Source of the DNA: Claveliimonas sp034178805
GTDB taxonomy: Bacteria > Bacillota > Clostridia > Lachnospirales > Lachnospiraceae
Reading direction: 5' to 3'
Length of the DNA: 64,000 nt
Assembly (NCBI RefSeq): GCF_050314255.1
Contig: NZ_JBNPMZ010000001.1
Span: forward strand, 124,001 to 188,000
A program made the translations under genes and the position numbers. The notes beneath the pieces are model-generated. The model did not search any database and was not told the DNA's origin. It saw nothing but the letters and a program-made list of their open reading frames with translations. This document shows positions 25,638 to 33,760 of the stretch, piece after piece (position 1 is the stretch's first letter; every line of letters starts with the position of its first letter).

Positions 25638-26921
25638 TTATCTGTAATAGTCAAACTGGAGACCGTACATGCGGACGGTATCTCCCTCCTGTATTCCGGC
25701 AGCTTCCAGTTCATCCAGAATACCCGTATCTTTCAGGAATTTCTGGAAGAATGCAAATCCTTTCTCGGAATCAAGATTTGTATATCCCAGCATTTTTTCA
25801 ATCTTAGGACCTTCCACCACATACATGTCATCTTCTTTCTCAACAGTATAAGGAAGATCTACGTAAATAAGCTCGTCCTCCGGGAAATATTCCTGCTTGA
25901 AGATAATCGGTGCCTGATCAAGCTTCTGAAGCTGTTCTGACACATAATACAGCAGTTCCTTCATACCGGAACCTGTCACACCTGAAATCGGGAACACACG
26001 AATTCCCTGTGGCTCAAATTCATCTTTCAGTGCCTGAACCGGATCACTGTCCTCCTGATAAATGGCGTCGATCTTGTTTGCTGCAATAACCTGAGGACGT
26101 TTTGCAATCTCAGGATTGTATGCTTCAAGCTCTGCATTGATTTTATATATATCATCGATGGGATCACGGCCCTCTGTTCCTGCTGCATCCACCACATGAA
26201 TCATCAGCTTTGTTCTCTCAATATGACGCAGGAATTCATGACCAAGGCCGACACCCTCGGATGCACCCTCGATCAGTCCGGGAATATCGGCAATCACAAA
26301 TCCCTTAGCTCCCGGAAGATCAACCACACCGAGATTCGGATTCAGCGTCGTAAAATGGTAGTTGGCAATCTTTGGCTGGGCATTTGTTACACGGGAAAGC
26401 AGTGTGGATTTTCCCACATTCGGAAATCCCACAAGTCCTACGTCCGCAATAACCTTCAGCTCCAGATTTACCCAAAGTTCCTTAGATGGCTGTCCTGGCT
26501 GGGCATATTTCGGAATCTGCATGGTTGCGGTTGCAAAATGCTGATTTCCAAGGCCTCCCTTACCGCCCTTCAATATGATCTGACGGCGATTGTCTCCTGA
26601 CATATCCGCAATAACCTTGCCGGACTCAGCTTCCTTAATTACGGTTCCTTCCGGAACGCGAAGTACAATATCCTCGGCATCTGCACCATGGCATCTTCTC
26701 TTTCCGCCCTGCTCACCATCTTTGGCAGCGAATTTCTTTCTGTGGCGGTAATCCTGGAGCGTATTGAGTCCTTCGTCTACCTCAAAAATAACATCTCCCC
26801 CACGTCCGCCGTCACCGCCGTCAGGACCGCCGTTTGGTACGTATAATTCCCGGCGGAAGCTCACATGACCATCGCCGCCTTTTCCTGATTTGATAAATAT
26901 TTTTGCTCTGTCTGCAAACAT
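25638..26921 (-). CDS. obg: Obg family GTPase
   Basis: A 427-residue GTPase in ribosome assembly and stress control. It has the glycine-rich Obg fold (about 1-158, GGDGGRGGDVIF), the G domain with GFPNVGKST (G1), DIPGLIEGA (G3) and ANKID (G4), and the C-terminal OCT domain (about 345-425) found in Firmicutes. It follows the rplU-prp-rpmA group, from which a terminator separates it, so it probably has a promoter in 26922-27000 that I cannot define. Confidence 0.97.
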   Translation of the reverse strand: MFADRAKIFIKSGKGGDGHVSFRRELYVPNGGPDGGDGGRGGDVIFEVDEGLNTLQDYRHRKKFAAKDGEQGGKRRCHGADAEDIVLRVPEGTVIKEAESGKVIADMSGDNRRQIILKGGKGGLGNQHFATATMQIPKYAQPGQPSKELWVNLELKVIADVGLVGFPNVGKSTLLSRVTNAQPKIANYHFTTLNPNLGVVDLPGAKGFVIADIPGLIEGASEGVGLGHEFLRHIERTKLMIHVVDAAGTEGRDPIDDIYKINAELEAYNPEIAKRPQVIAANKIDAIYQEDSDPVQALKDEFEPQGIRVFPISGVTGSGMKELLYYVSEQLQKLDQAPIIFKQEYFPEDELIYVDLPYTVEKEDDMYVVEGPKIEKMLGYTNLDSEKGFAFFQKFLKDTGILDELEAAGIQEGDTVRMYGLQFDYYR

Positions 26922-27002
26922 AAGATGTTCCTCTCTGCGTCTTCGCTTTTAATTACAACATTCGAACTAATCATCCGAATCTCTGTGCATCCTTATGGTA
27001 AC

Positions 27003-27038
27003 AAAAAGTCCGGGAACATCAACTGGTCCCGGAACTTT
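27003..27038 (-). terminator. Rho-independent terminator after rpmA
   Basis: On the minus strand AAAGTTCCGGGA pairs with TCCCGGACTTT (27027-27038 with 27005-27015) and is followed by TTG. It lies between rpmA and obg and probably allows separate or reduced expression of the obg group. Confidence 0.82.
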
Positions 27039-27048
27039 CGTCTCATCA

Positions 27049-27333
27049 TTATTGTGCTACTGGGTAGATAGAAACCTGTTTCTTATCTCTTCCTTTTCTT
27101 TCGAATCTAACAACGCCATCCACAAGTGCGAATAATGTATCGTCGCCTCCGCGTCCTACATTAACACCTGGGTGAATCTTGGTTCCGCGCTGTCTGTAAA
27201 GGATGTTACCAGCTTTTACAAACTGTCCGTCTGCTCTCTTAGCACCAAGTCTCTTAGCCTCAGAGTCACGTCCGTTCTTTGTAGAACCTACTCCTTTTTT
27301 ATGAGCGAAAAATTGAAGGTTTAATTTCATCAT
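27049..27333 (-). CDS. rpmA: 50S ribosomal protein L27 with cleavable N-terminus
   Basis: A 94-residue L27. It begins with the Firmicute extension ending LNLQFF, followed by AHKKGVGST, which in mature L27 reaches the peptidyl-transferase centre. The extension is cut after the FF by the protease Prp, encoded just upstream. GGAGGTG lies seven bases before the ATG at 27333; a second ATG follows at 27330. Confidence 0.97.
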   Translation of the reverse strand: MMKLNLQFFAHKKGVGSTKNGRDSEAKRLGAKRADGQFVKAGNILYRQRGTKIHPGVNVGRGGDDTLFALVDGVVRFERKGRDKKQVSIYPVAQ

Positions 27334-27337
27334 GGTC

Positions 27338-27670
27338 TTACACCTCCTCAAAGTTTAACTGAATATATTCTGCATAGTTATCATCATCTGCCATTTGTCT
27401 CAGACCAAGAATCATAGTATTCAGAAGAAGTTCTGTCCCGGCAGAGGGTCTTTGCTGCAGATTCCAGGAAATCATTCCCGACTCCTCATCAGAAATCAAA
27501 GAAGCCTCCTCATCCGTATAGAGATCTATGGCATTTATCGTATTAATCACCAGTATGGAAACTGCTGCACACACGATATCCTGTCCGGCCTCACTGTATT
27601 CAGCATGGCCTTCTGTCTGAAATCCTATACACTCTCCGTGGTCATTTTCAAAAATGGTTACATGAATCAT
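27338..27670 (-). CDS. prp: Ribosomal-processing cysteine protease Prp
   Basis: A 110-residue cysteine protease with catalytic His22 (in TEGHAEYSEAG) and Cys34 (in DIVCAAVS), the exact positions known for Prp. It removes the N-terminal extension of L27, an essential maturation step in Firmicutes. It sits between rplU and rpmA and ends four bases before the rpmA ATG. Confidence 0.95.
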   Translation of the reverse strand: MIHVTIFENDHGECIGFQTEGHAEYSEAGQDIVCAAVSILVINTINAIDLYTDEEASLISDEESGMISWNLQQRPSAGTELLLNTMILGLRQMADDDNYAEYIQLNFEEV

Positions 27671-27685
27671 GGATATTCTCCAATA

Positions 27686-27994
27686 TTAAGCGTTGATTTT
27701 TTCAATCTTTACTGCTGTGTACTGCTGTCTGTGACCGTTTTTCTTATGGTATCCAGATTTTCTCTTGTACTTGTAAACGATAACTTTTCTTGCTTTTCCG
27801 TTTTCTACAACAGAAGCCTCAACGGTTGCACCCTCAACTGTAGGATTTCCAACCTTTAACTCGTTGTCGCTTACTGCAAGCACCTGGTCAAATGTATAAG
27901 TCTCTCCAGCTTCTACACCAAGCTTCTCTACTTTAATGATATCGCCTTCAGCTACTTTGTACTGTTTACCACCTGTTGCTATAATTGCGTACAT
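27686..27994 (-). CDS. rplU: 50S ribosomal protein L21
   Basis: A 102-residue L21 (MYAIIATGGKQYKV, KRKSGYHKKNGHRQQYT) that binds 23S rRNA. The ATG at 27994 has AGGAGG six bases upstream; a longer in-frame reading to 28024 overlaps the leader and lacks family support. First gene of rplU-prp-rpmA. Confidence 0.97.
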   Translation of the reverse strand: MYAIIATGGKQYKVAEGDIIKVEKLGVEAGETYTFDQVLAVSDNELKVGNPTVEGATVEASVVENGKARKVIVYKYKRKSGYHKKNGHRQQYTAVKIEKINA

Positions 27995-28085
27995 ATGGCA
28001 CCTCCTATTATCATTACTCGCCAATTACGGTGTCTGAAAAATAATTCCAGAATCTTAAAACCTCATTGTGCGGCATACCATTGTA
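27995..28085 (-). promoter_or_regulatory. Candidate L21 leader upstream of rplU
   Basis: The 90 bases before rplU on the minus strand include GGT...TCTG with CAGA...ACC (about 28031-28060), a potential stem-loop, then GGCGAGTAATGATAA before the ribosome site. Firmicute rplU genes commonly carry a structured L21 leader that controls the operon. The assignment is from position and the partial stem only. Confidence 0.45.
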
Positions 28086-28165
28086 TGTTAGCATAAACAT
28101 TTCAAAAAATCAATACTGTTTCTACAGTTTTTTACTTATTTTTCAAACTTTTTTACATACTCTGC

Positions 28166-29176
28166 CTAGAGAAGGTGAATGTGGTGAGCCTCTGCGATTT
28201 CATGAGTCTCATCCGGCCATATAGCAGACTGTACCTCGCCAATATGGGCCTTACGCAGATAATACATACAGATACGTGACTGGCCGATTCCGCCGCCTAT
28301 CGTATAGGGAAGTTCGCCGTTCAGAAGCTGTTTGTGGAAGGCAAGTTCTGCTCTCTCCTCACAGCCGGCAAGCTTAAGCTGACGTCTCATTGCTTCTTCA
28401 TCTACGCGGATTCCCATGGATGAAAGTTCCAGTGCAATATCAAGAACCGGATAGTATACAATAATATCCCCGTTCAGCTCCCAGTCATCATAGTCCGGTG
28501 CACGTCCGTCGTGTTTCTCACCGGAAGCAAGAACCTTTCCAATCTGGGAAATGAATACTGCTCCCTTCGCTTTGGCGATGTTATATTCTCTCTCTTTTGC
28601 TGTTGCACCCGGATACATATCCTCCAATTCCTGGGACGTGATAAATGTAATCTCGTCCGGAAGAAGTGCCTCAATATAATTGTATCGTCTGGACATGAAA
28701 TCTTCCGTTTCCTTCAGTGCAGCGTACACTTTACGTACCGTATACTGAAGTGTCTCCGTGTTGCGTTCTTCTTTGGAAATAACCTTTTCCCAGTCCCACT
28801 GATCCACATAGATGGAGTGAATATTGTCCGGATCTTCATCCCGGCGAATGGCAGTCATATCCGTATATAGTCCCTCTCCCGAATGAAATTCATAGCGCTT
28901 CAATGCGTGGCGTTTCCATTTTGCAAGAGAGTGTACGATCTCTGCCGCCTCATCGTCGAGTGCCTTGATTCCAAAAGATACCGGGCGTTCTACTCCGTTC
29001 AGATTATCATTCATTCCGCTTTCCGGCTTTACAAATAACGGAGCGGAAACACGTGTCAGATGCAGAGACTTTGCAAGAGCACGCTCAAAATGGTCTTTGA
29101 TTTCCTTAATAGCTACTTCCGTTTCACGGATCGTTAACGGAGATTCATAGCCCTCCGGCGTAATAAATTCTCCCAT
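28166..29176 (-). CDS. asnA: Aspartate-ammonia ligase (asparagine synthetase A)
   Basis: A 336-residue AsnA that makes asparagine from aspartate, ammonia and ATP. It is related to class II tRNA synthetases; visible features are APLFVKPESGMNDNLNG, KRYEFHSGEGLYTDM, YVDQWDWEK and GGGIGQSRICMY. It has its own promoter and follows a block with aspartate kinase, so the area concentrates aspartate metabolism. Confidence 0.97.
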   Translation of the reverse strand: MGEFITPEGYESPLTIRETEVAIKEIKDHFERALAKSLHLTRVSAPLFVKPESGMNDNLNGVERPVSFGIKALDDEAAEIVHSLAKWKRHALKRYEFHSGEGLYTDMTAIRRDEDPDNIHSIYVDQWDWEKVISKEERNTETLQYTVRKVYAALKETEDFMSRRYNYIEALLPDEITFITSQELEDMYPGATAKEREYNIAKAKGAVFISQIGKVLASGEKHDGRAPDYDDWELNGDIIVYYPVLDIALELSSMGIRVDEEAMRRQLKLAGCEERAELAFHKQLLNGELPYTIGGGIGQSRICMYYLRKAHIGEVQSAIWPDETHEIAEAHHIHLL

Positions 29177-29220
29177 ATGTATAAACTCCTTTTACAATAA
29201 AATTTTTCCTCTGATTCTTT

Positions 29221-29249
29221 ATTATACGTCGAATTTCCGCTGTATACAA
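29221..29249 (-). promoter_or_regulatory. Sigma-A promoter of asnA
   Basis: Minus strand TTGTAT (29244-29249), 17 bases, TATAAT (29221-29226), 45 bases before the ATG. Confidence 0.72.
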
Positions 29250-29259
29250 CCTTTTACAA

Positions 29260-30048
29260 CTATTTAGATGAAAGAAGACGTACTGCATTATTATGAAAAA
29301 TATTGTCCTTTTCTTCCCCGGTAAGAGGAAGAGACTGCAGATGTTTTACAAATTCTTTCTGATCTGCCCACGGGGAATCACTGGCAAAAAGAATTTTATC
29401 GTTTCCATGGTTTCTAACCATTCTTATAAACTGCTCATCCGGTATTTTCCCAAAAACAACTGCGGTGTCGAACCAGACAGGCTGACCAACCAGATACTCC
29501 TCCACATCGTCCCACTGCATAAATCCACCCATATGGGCAAGAACCAGTTTTTCCGGCTGTACATCCAGAATCATGTCTCTTGCACGTTTTGGGGTACAGT
29601 GCGTACATTCCGGATAGCCCGGATCAAAACCGGCGTGTACACTGATGATTAAGCCCAATTCTGTTGCATAAGAAATGATTCGCTTATAGCGGATATCATC
29701 TATGAAGACCTGCTGATAGTCCGGATGCAGCTTCACGCCTTTTAGTCCCAGATGATAAATCTCCCGTAGTTCTGCCTTATAATCCGCACTGTCCGGATGG
29801 ATTCCTCCAAAAGAAATCAGCTTTCCTTCCCTGAAATTCGATGCGAACCGGTTAATGGACTGAAATTGAGACGGTTTTGTCACTACCGGCAGGATAACAG
29901 AACATTCAAGCCCTGCGTCTTCGGTAGATGCAAGAAGACCGTCTGCCATACCATTGGTAGACGGTTCCTCCTGACATTTTTCGGCCAGAAACGCTAAGGT
30001 CGCTTTTGCAATTTTTTCCGGGAAAATATGTGTGTGAAAATCTATCAT
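29260..30048 (-). CDS. Amidohydrolase-2 family metal-dependent hydrolase
   Basis: A 262-residue TIM-barrel hydrolase. Metal-binding positions are in DFHTHIFPE (HxH), VSVHAGF, LAHMGG and the Asp in LFASDSPW. The family includes decarboxylases and lactonases; substrate not known. It starts one base after the CBS gene ends, in the aspartate-kinase operon. Confidence 0.88.
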   Translation of the reverse strand: MIDFHTHIFPEKIAKATLAFLAEKCQEEPSTNGMADGLLASTEDAGLECSVILPVVTKPSQFQSINRFASNFREGKLISFGGIHPDSADYKAELREIYHLGLKGVKLHPDYQQVFIDDIRYKRIISYATELGLIISVHAGFDPGYPECTHCTPKRARDMILDVQPEKLVLAHMGGFMQWDDVEEYLVGQPVWFDTAVVFGKIPDEQFIRMVRNHGNDKILFASDSPWADQKEFVKHLQSLPLTGEEKDNIFHNNAVRLLSSK

Positions 30049-30049
30049 T

Positions 30050-30487
30050 TTACATTTCCTCTTTATCCAGCTGCTGCTCTAATTTGCGCAGCTCGCTATA
30101 GCAATAACCTATGATGTCCTTTCGGGTAATGATACCAATAAAGTTCTGCTGATCATCTGTTACCGGAACAAAATTCTGCTCCATTGCCCGGTCAATCAGA
30201 TCGACCATGTTGGATTCAGCATTTACACACTGATAATCCAGACGGCGCTCAATCTTCATTACACTGACGCTTTCCGCGCCTTTGATATTCATAATACCCA
30301 GCTTCTTAATCCCCCAAAGCAAATCGCCCTCTGTGATAGATCCTACATATTTTCCTTCACGGTTCAGAATCGGCACGGAGGAGTACTTGTGATACTCCAT
30401 GATTTCCAGTGCCTGTCTTACCGTATGATAATCATATATGTAAGCAATCTCCACCTTAGGTTTCAAAAAAAACATTATACTTTTCAT
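30050..30487 (-). CDS. CBS-domain pair protein
   Basis: A 145-residue protein made of two CBS domains (about 15-65, with VPILNREGKYVGSITEGDLLWG, and 75-135, with FVPVTDDQQNFIGIITRKDIIG). Free CBS pairs bind adenosine nucleotides and act as sensors, here of unknown target. It lies after the aspartate kinase gene. Confidence 0.88.
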   Translation of the reverse strand: MKSIMFFLKPKVEIAYIYDYHTVRQALEIMEYHKYSSVPILNREGKYVGSITEGDLLWGIKKLGIMNIKGAESVSVMKIERRLDYQCVNAESNMVDLIDRAMEQNFVPVTDDQQNFIGIITRKDIIGYCYSELRKLEQQLDKEEM

Positions 30488-30514
30488 TATAAAACTCTCT
30501 CAAAAACATAAAAA

Positions 30515-31834
30515 TTAAATCTGTGTTGTTACAAAAATATCATAAACTGCTTTGATTGCCGCATTAAAATCATGATTGCGGACACCGATAATGATGTTCA
30601 GCTCGCTGGATCCCTGGTCGATCATCTTTACATTAACATTTGCATGTGCCAGCGCAGAAAAAATTCTTCCGGAAGTTCCTCTTGTAGCTTTCATTCCCCG
30701 TCCTACTACAGCAATCAGTGCAAGATCGGATTCCATTTCCACCAGATCCGGCTCCACTGCCCGGTGAATTCCGGCAATTACCTTCTGCTCTTTTTCTTCA
30801 AATTCATCCTGATGTACGAAGATGGTCATGGTATCGATTCCGGATGGCATATGTTCAATGGAAATATCGTTTTCTTCAAATACCTCCAGTACCTTCTTAC
30901 AGAAACCAACCTGTGAGTTCATCATTGCCTTCTCAACAGTAATTGATGCAAAATCCTTCTTACCGGCGATTCCGGTAATTACAAATCTCGGTTTTCTGCA
31001 GGTTGCTTCTACAATGAGAGTTCCTTTATCCTCCGGTGCATTTGTATTGCGGATATTGATCGGAATACCTTCTTTGCGCACCGGGAAAATAGCATCTTCA
31101 TGGAGTACGGTAGCACCCATATAGGAAAGCTCACGAAGCTCACGGTATGTGATCACATCGATGGATTTCGGATTCTTTACAACACGCGGGTCAGCAATCA
31201 TAAATCCGGAAACGTCCGTCCAGTTTTCGTACATATCTGCATGGACAGCCTTTGATACAATAGAACCGGTAATATCAGATCCGCCCCTTGAGAAGGTACG
31301 GATTTTTCCATTGGTTCCGATACCGTAAAATCCCGGAATGACTGCACGTTCTGTTTTATCCAGACGTTCGGAAAGAATTGCATCCGTTTTATCAGAATCA
31401 AAATTCCCATTCTCATCAAAGAAAATCACTTCGGCTGCATCAATAAACTCATAATCCAGGTAATTTGCCATTATAATTCCATTTAAATATTCTCCTCTGG
31501 ATGCAGCATAGTCTCTTCCGACTTTTTTGCTGAAATTCTCATGAATGATTTTAAATTCTTCATCCAGATTCAGATTCAGTTCCAGTCCGCGAATGATTTC
31601 GTTATAACGTTCTTTGATTGCATCCAGGAGCTCTTCGTATTCTTCCTCCTGAATAGCAAGCCCATAACAGCTGTACAGCATATCGGTGACCTTGGTATCT
31701 CCGGAATGCCGTTTTCCCGGTGCGGAAGGAATCACATAACGTCTGGATTCATCCTGACGGATAATTCTTCCCACCTTTTTAAACTGTGCTGCGCTTGCCA
31801 GTGAGCTGCCTCCAAATTTCACTACTTTCTTCAT
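30515..31834 (-). CDS. lysC: Aspartate kinase
   Basis: A 439-residue aspartokinase, first step to lysine, threonine and methionine. The kinase domain opens with VVKFGGSSLA and has GRGGSDITGS; two ACT domains follow (about 300-435, ITVEKAMMNSQVGF, VVGRGMKATRG, IDQGSSELNIIIGV). It resembles the clostridial monofunctional type. The ATG at 31834 with GGAGGA upstream is chosen; an ORF extension upstream has no family match. Confidence 0.95.
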   Translation of the reverse strand: MKKVVKFGGSSLASAAQFKKVGRIIRQDESRRYVIPSAPGKRHSGDTKVTDMLYSCYGLAIQEEEYEELLDAIKERYNEIIRGLELNLNLDEEFKIIHENFSKKVGRDYAASRGEYLNGIIMANYLDYEFIDAAEVIFFDENGNFDSDKTDAILSERLDKTERAVIPGFYGIGTNGKIRTFSRGGSDITGSIVSKAVHADMYENWTDVSGFMIADPRVVKNPKSIDVITYRELRELSYMGATVLHEDAIFPVRKEGIPINIRNTNAPEDKGTLIVEATCRKPRFVITGIAGKKDFASITVEKAMMNSQVGFCKKVLEVFEENDISIEHMPSGIDTMTIFVHQDEFEEKEQKVIAGIHRAVEPDLVEMESDLALIAVVGRGMKATRGTSGRIFSALAHANVNVKMIDQGSSELNIIIGVRNHDFNAAIKAVYDIFVTTQI

Positions 31835-31882
31835 CTTCTGGTATCCTCCATCATTTTCAAGTTGTATAAAGTATTTTGTCAA

Positions 31883-32494
31883 TCAATCACCCTGTAGCAT
31901 ATCATATACAATCTTCGGTGTAAATACCACACCATGGATTCCAAGCTTTTTTGCAGCTTCGATATTCTCCGGACGATCATCAAAAAAAAGCGTTTCTGAT
32001 GGTTCTAACTGAAAGCGTTCCAGTAAAATCTGATAGATTCTCAAATCCGGTTTAATACATTTCACTTCATAAGAAAATACTCCTCCATCAAAATCATTCA
32101 GGAAACTCATGTGTTCCAGCGTGTCCTTATGAAGTTTTTCTGAATAATTGGACAGGAAGTACAGCTTTAATCCCCGCTGTCTGAAATAACGGATCCATTC
32201 TTCCGTATAGGGCATAGGAGAGATTGTTTTTCGGATGCCGGCAAACACACGGCGGATTTCGGGTTCATATTCCGGTGCATTTTCCACAAACAGCTCTTCC
32301 CATTCTTCCGGTGTCACGGTTCCGGCATCTCCTGTCTCCCAGTCCGGGTTCCGAAAAATGGCATCTGCAACGATCTCATAGGTTTTATCATCAAATGTAA
32401 AGGATTTCAGGTAAGTTTCCCAGTCATACTGAAGCAGAACCTTTCCCAGATCAAATACGATATTACGAATTGCATGTCCCTGATATAAATACAT
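31883..32494 (-). CDS. HAD-family hydrolase (YihX-like)
   Basis: A 203-residue HAD phosphatase-like protein. The first motif is FDLGKVL, with the nucleophile Asp but a Gly at the usual acid position, as in YihX; then FLSNYSEK, KCIKPDLRIY and FFDDRPENIEAAKKLG. YihX acts on alpha-glucose-1-phosphate, but the substrate here is unknown. It lies between YbaK and aspartate kinase genes. Confidence 0.86.
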   Translation of the reverse strand: MYLYQGHAIRNIVFDLGKVLLQYDWETYLKSFTFDDKTYEIVADAIFRNPDWETGDAGTVTPEEWEELFVENAPEYEPEIRRVFAGIRKTISPMPYTEEWIRYFRQRGLKLYFLSNYSEKLHKDTLEHMSFLNDFDGGVFSYEVKCIKPDLRIYQILLERFQLEPSETLFFDDRPENIEAAKKLGIHGVVFTPKIVYDMLQGD

Positions 32495-32535
32495 AGTGCC
32501 TCCTCATATATTTTGAATCGTAAGCAGTTAAATAT

Positions 32536-33021
32536 TTATGAAGTATGAATCACGTCAGCGAATACTGCTCCGGCTGCTTTCTGCAGATCCAGAGGTGCCA
32601 GTTTAATCTGCATTCCAAGTTTTCCGCCGCTTACGTACATTTCATCCAGTTCCTTTGCATCTTCCTGAATGACAGTTGGAAACTGTTTTTTCATTCCAAT
32701 AGCGGTACAGCCGCCACGCACATAGCCGGTGACCTTTGTCAGATCCTTAAGATGAAGCATTTCCAGGGATTTTTCTCCTACGGCTTTCGCAGCCTTTTTA
32801 AAATCAATCTCTTCCTCTATAGGAATAACAAATACATAGTAACCGCCGCTTTTTCCCGCCGTTACCAGTGTCTTATATACCAGCCTGTGATCAAGTCCAA
32901 GCATGTCTGCCACCTGGATACCATCAGTAAATTCATCGCATTCATAGGTCTCATAAGTGTACGAAATCTTGTTGCGCTCTAATATTCGCATAGCATTTGT
33001 TTTCAGTTCTTTTTTGCTCAT
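32536..33021 (-). CDS. ybaK: YbaK-type Cys-tRNA(Pro)/aminoacyl-tRNA deacylase
   Basis: A 161-residue YbaK/EbsC protein (YKTLVTAGKSGGYYVFVIP, KKAAKAVGEKSLEML, VTGYVRGGCTAIGMKK, GKLGMQIKLAPLDL). YbaK hydrolyses mischarged Cys-tRNA(Pro). The ATG at 33021 has GGAGGAAG upstream; a longer upstream reading overlaps the TIGR03936 gene and is rejected. Confidence 0.92.
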   Translation of the reverse strand: MSKKELKTNAMRILERNKISYTYETYECDEFTDGIQVADMLGLDHRLVYKTLVTAGKSGGYYVFVIPIEEEIDFKKAAKAVGEKSLEMLHLKDLTKVTGYVRGGCTAIGMKKQFPTVIQEDAKELDEMYVSGGKLGMQIKLAPLDLQKAAGAVFADVIHTS

Positions 33022-33034
33022 GATCTTCCTCCTA

Positions 33035-33760
33035 TTAACAGAGAATATCCTTGCCCAAAGCTTCCAGGGAAATGAACCCTTCCTTCGACTCATCCTTATG
33101 AGCATAGACTTCCAGCCGGTGATAGCGGAAACCAGATTCTGTTTCAGAAAGCTCTGCATATTTTGCAAAGGTTTCCATCACAAGCTCCGGTTTCAGATTC
33201 TGTTCGCTTCCGGTTGCCAGGCGAAGGAAAAGTCCGTCTTTTCTCCAGTGGAAATCATAGATCATAGGTTTGATATCCACTTCTTTTTCGCTTCTCTTTG
33301 TCTTCTTCCAGACAACGATCTGATCCCGACTCATAAATTGGTCAATAAATTTCCTCCATGATTCAGGGAAACTACCTCCTTCATAAGTGCTCCCGGATTT
33401 AGGCAGCACCAGATAGTCAGCAGCTGCCACAATGGTCATGCCGCTTTGCTTCTTATCGTCCGAGATTTCTACAAAGCTGACAATATCAATACCTTCCACC
33501 ATCGCAGCATTCATCTGACGCACTGCATCTGCGGAAGATATGGGCTCTGTCAGTTCTATATCCAGATATTCTGCATCACTGGTCACGCCGATTCCTAGTG
33601 GCTGCGCAAAAGACATGATCATATGCGGGCTGTATCCGGATGTAAATGCAATTGGGATGTCTGCACGACGCATCACCTTCTGAAAATAACGCATAACATC
33701 CAGATGACCGATGAACTTCATAACTCCGTATTTACGAAACTTAATTCTTGCCTTCAACAC
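33035..33760 (-). CDS. TIGR03936/DUF2344 radical-SAM-associated protein
   Basis: A 241-residue DUF2344 protein (RIKFRKYGVMKFIGHLDVMRYFQ near the N-terminus). These proteins are encoded next to, or fused with, the TIGR03960 radical SAM protein, and the function is unknown. The start is a GTG at 33760, or the TTG one codon later, both after AGGAGG and inside the end of the upstream gene. Confidence 0.88.
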   Translation of the reverse strand: MLKARIKFRKYGVMKFIGHLDVMRYFQKVMRRADIPIAFTSGYSPHMIMSFAQPLGIGVTSDAEYLDIELTEPISSADAVRQMNAAMVEGIDIVSFVEISDDKKQSGMTIVAAADYLVLPKSGSTYEGGSFPESWRKFIDQFMSRDQIVVWKKTKRSEKEVDIKPMIYDFHWRKDGLFLRLATGSEQNLKPELVMETFAKYAELSETESGFRYHRLEVYAHKDESKEGFISLEALGKDILC

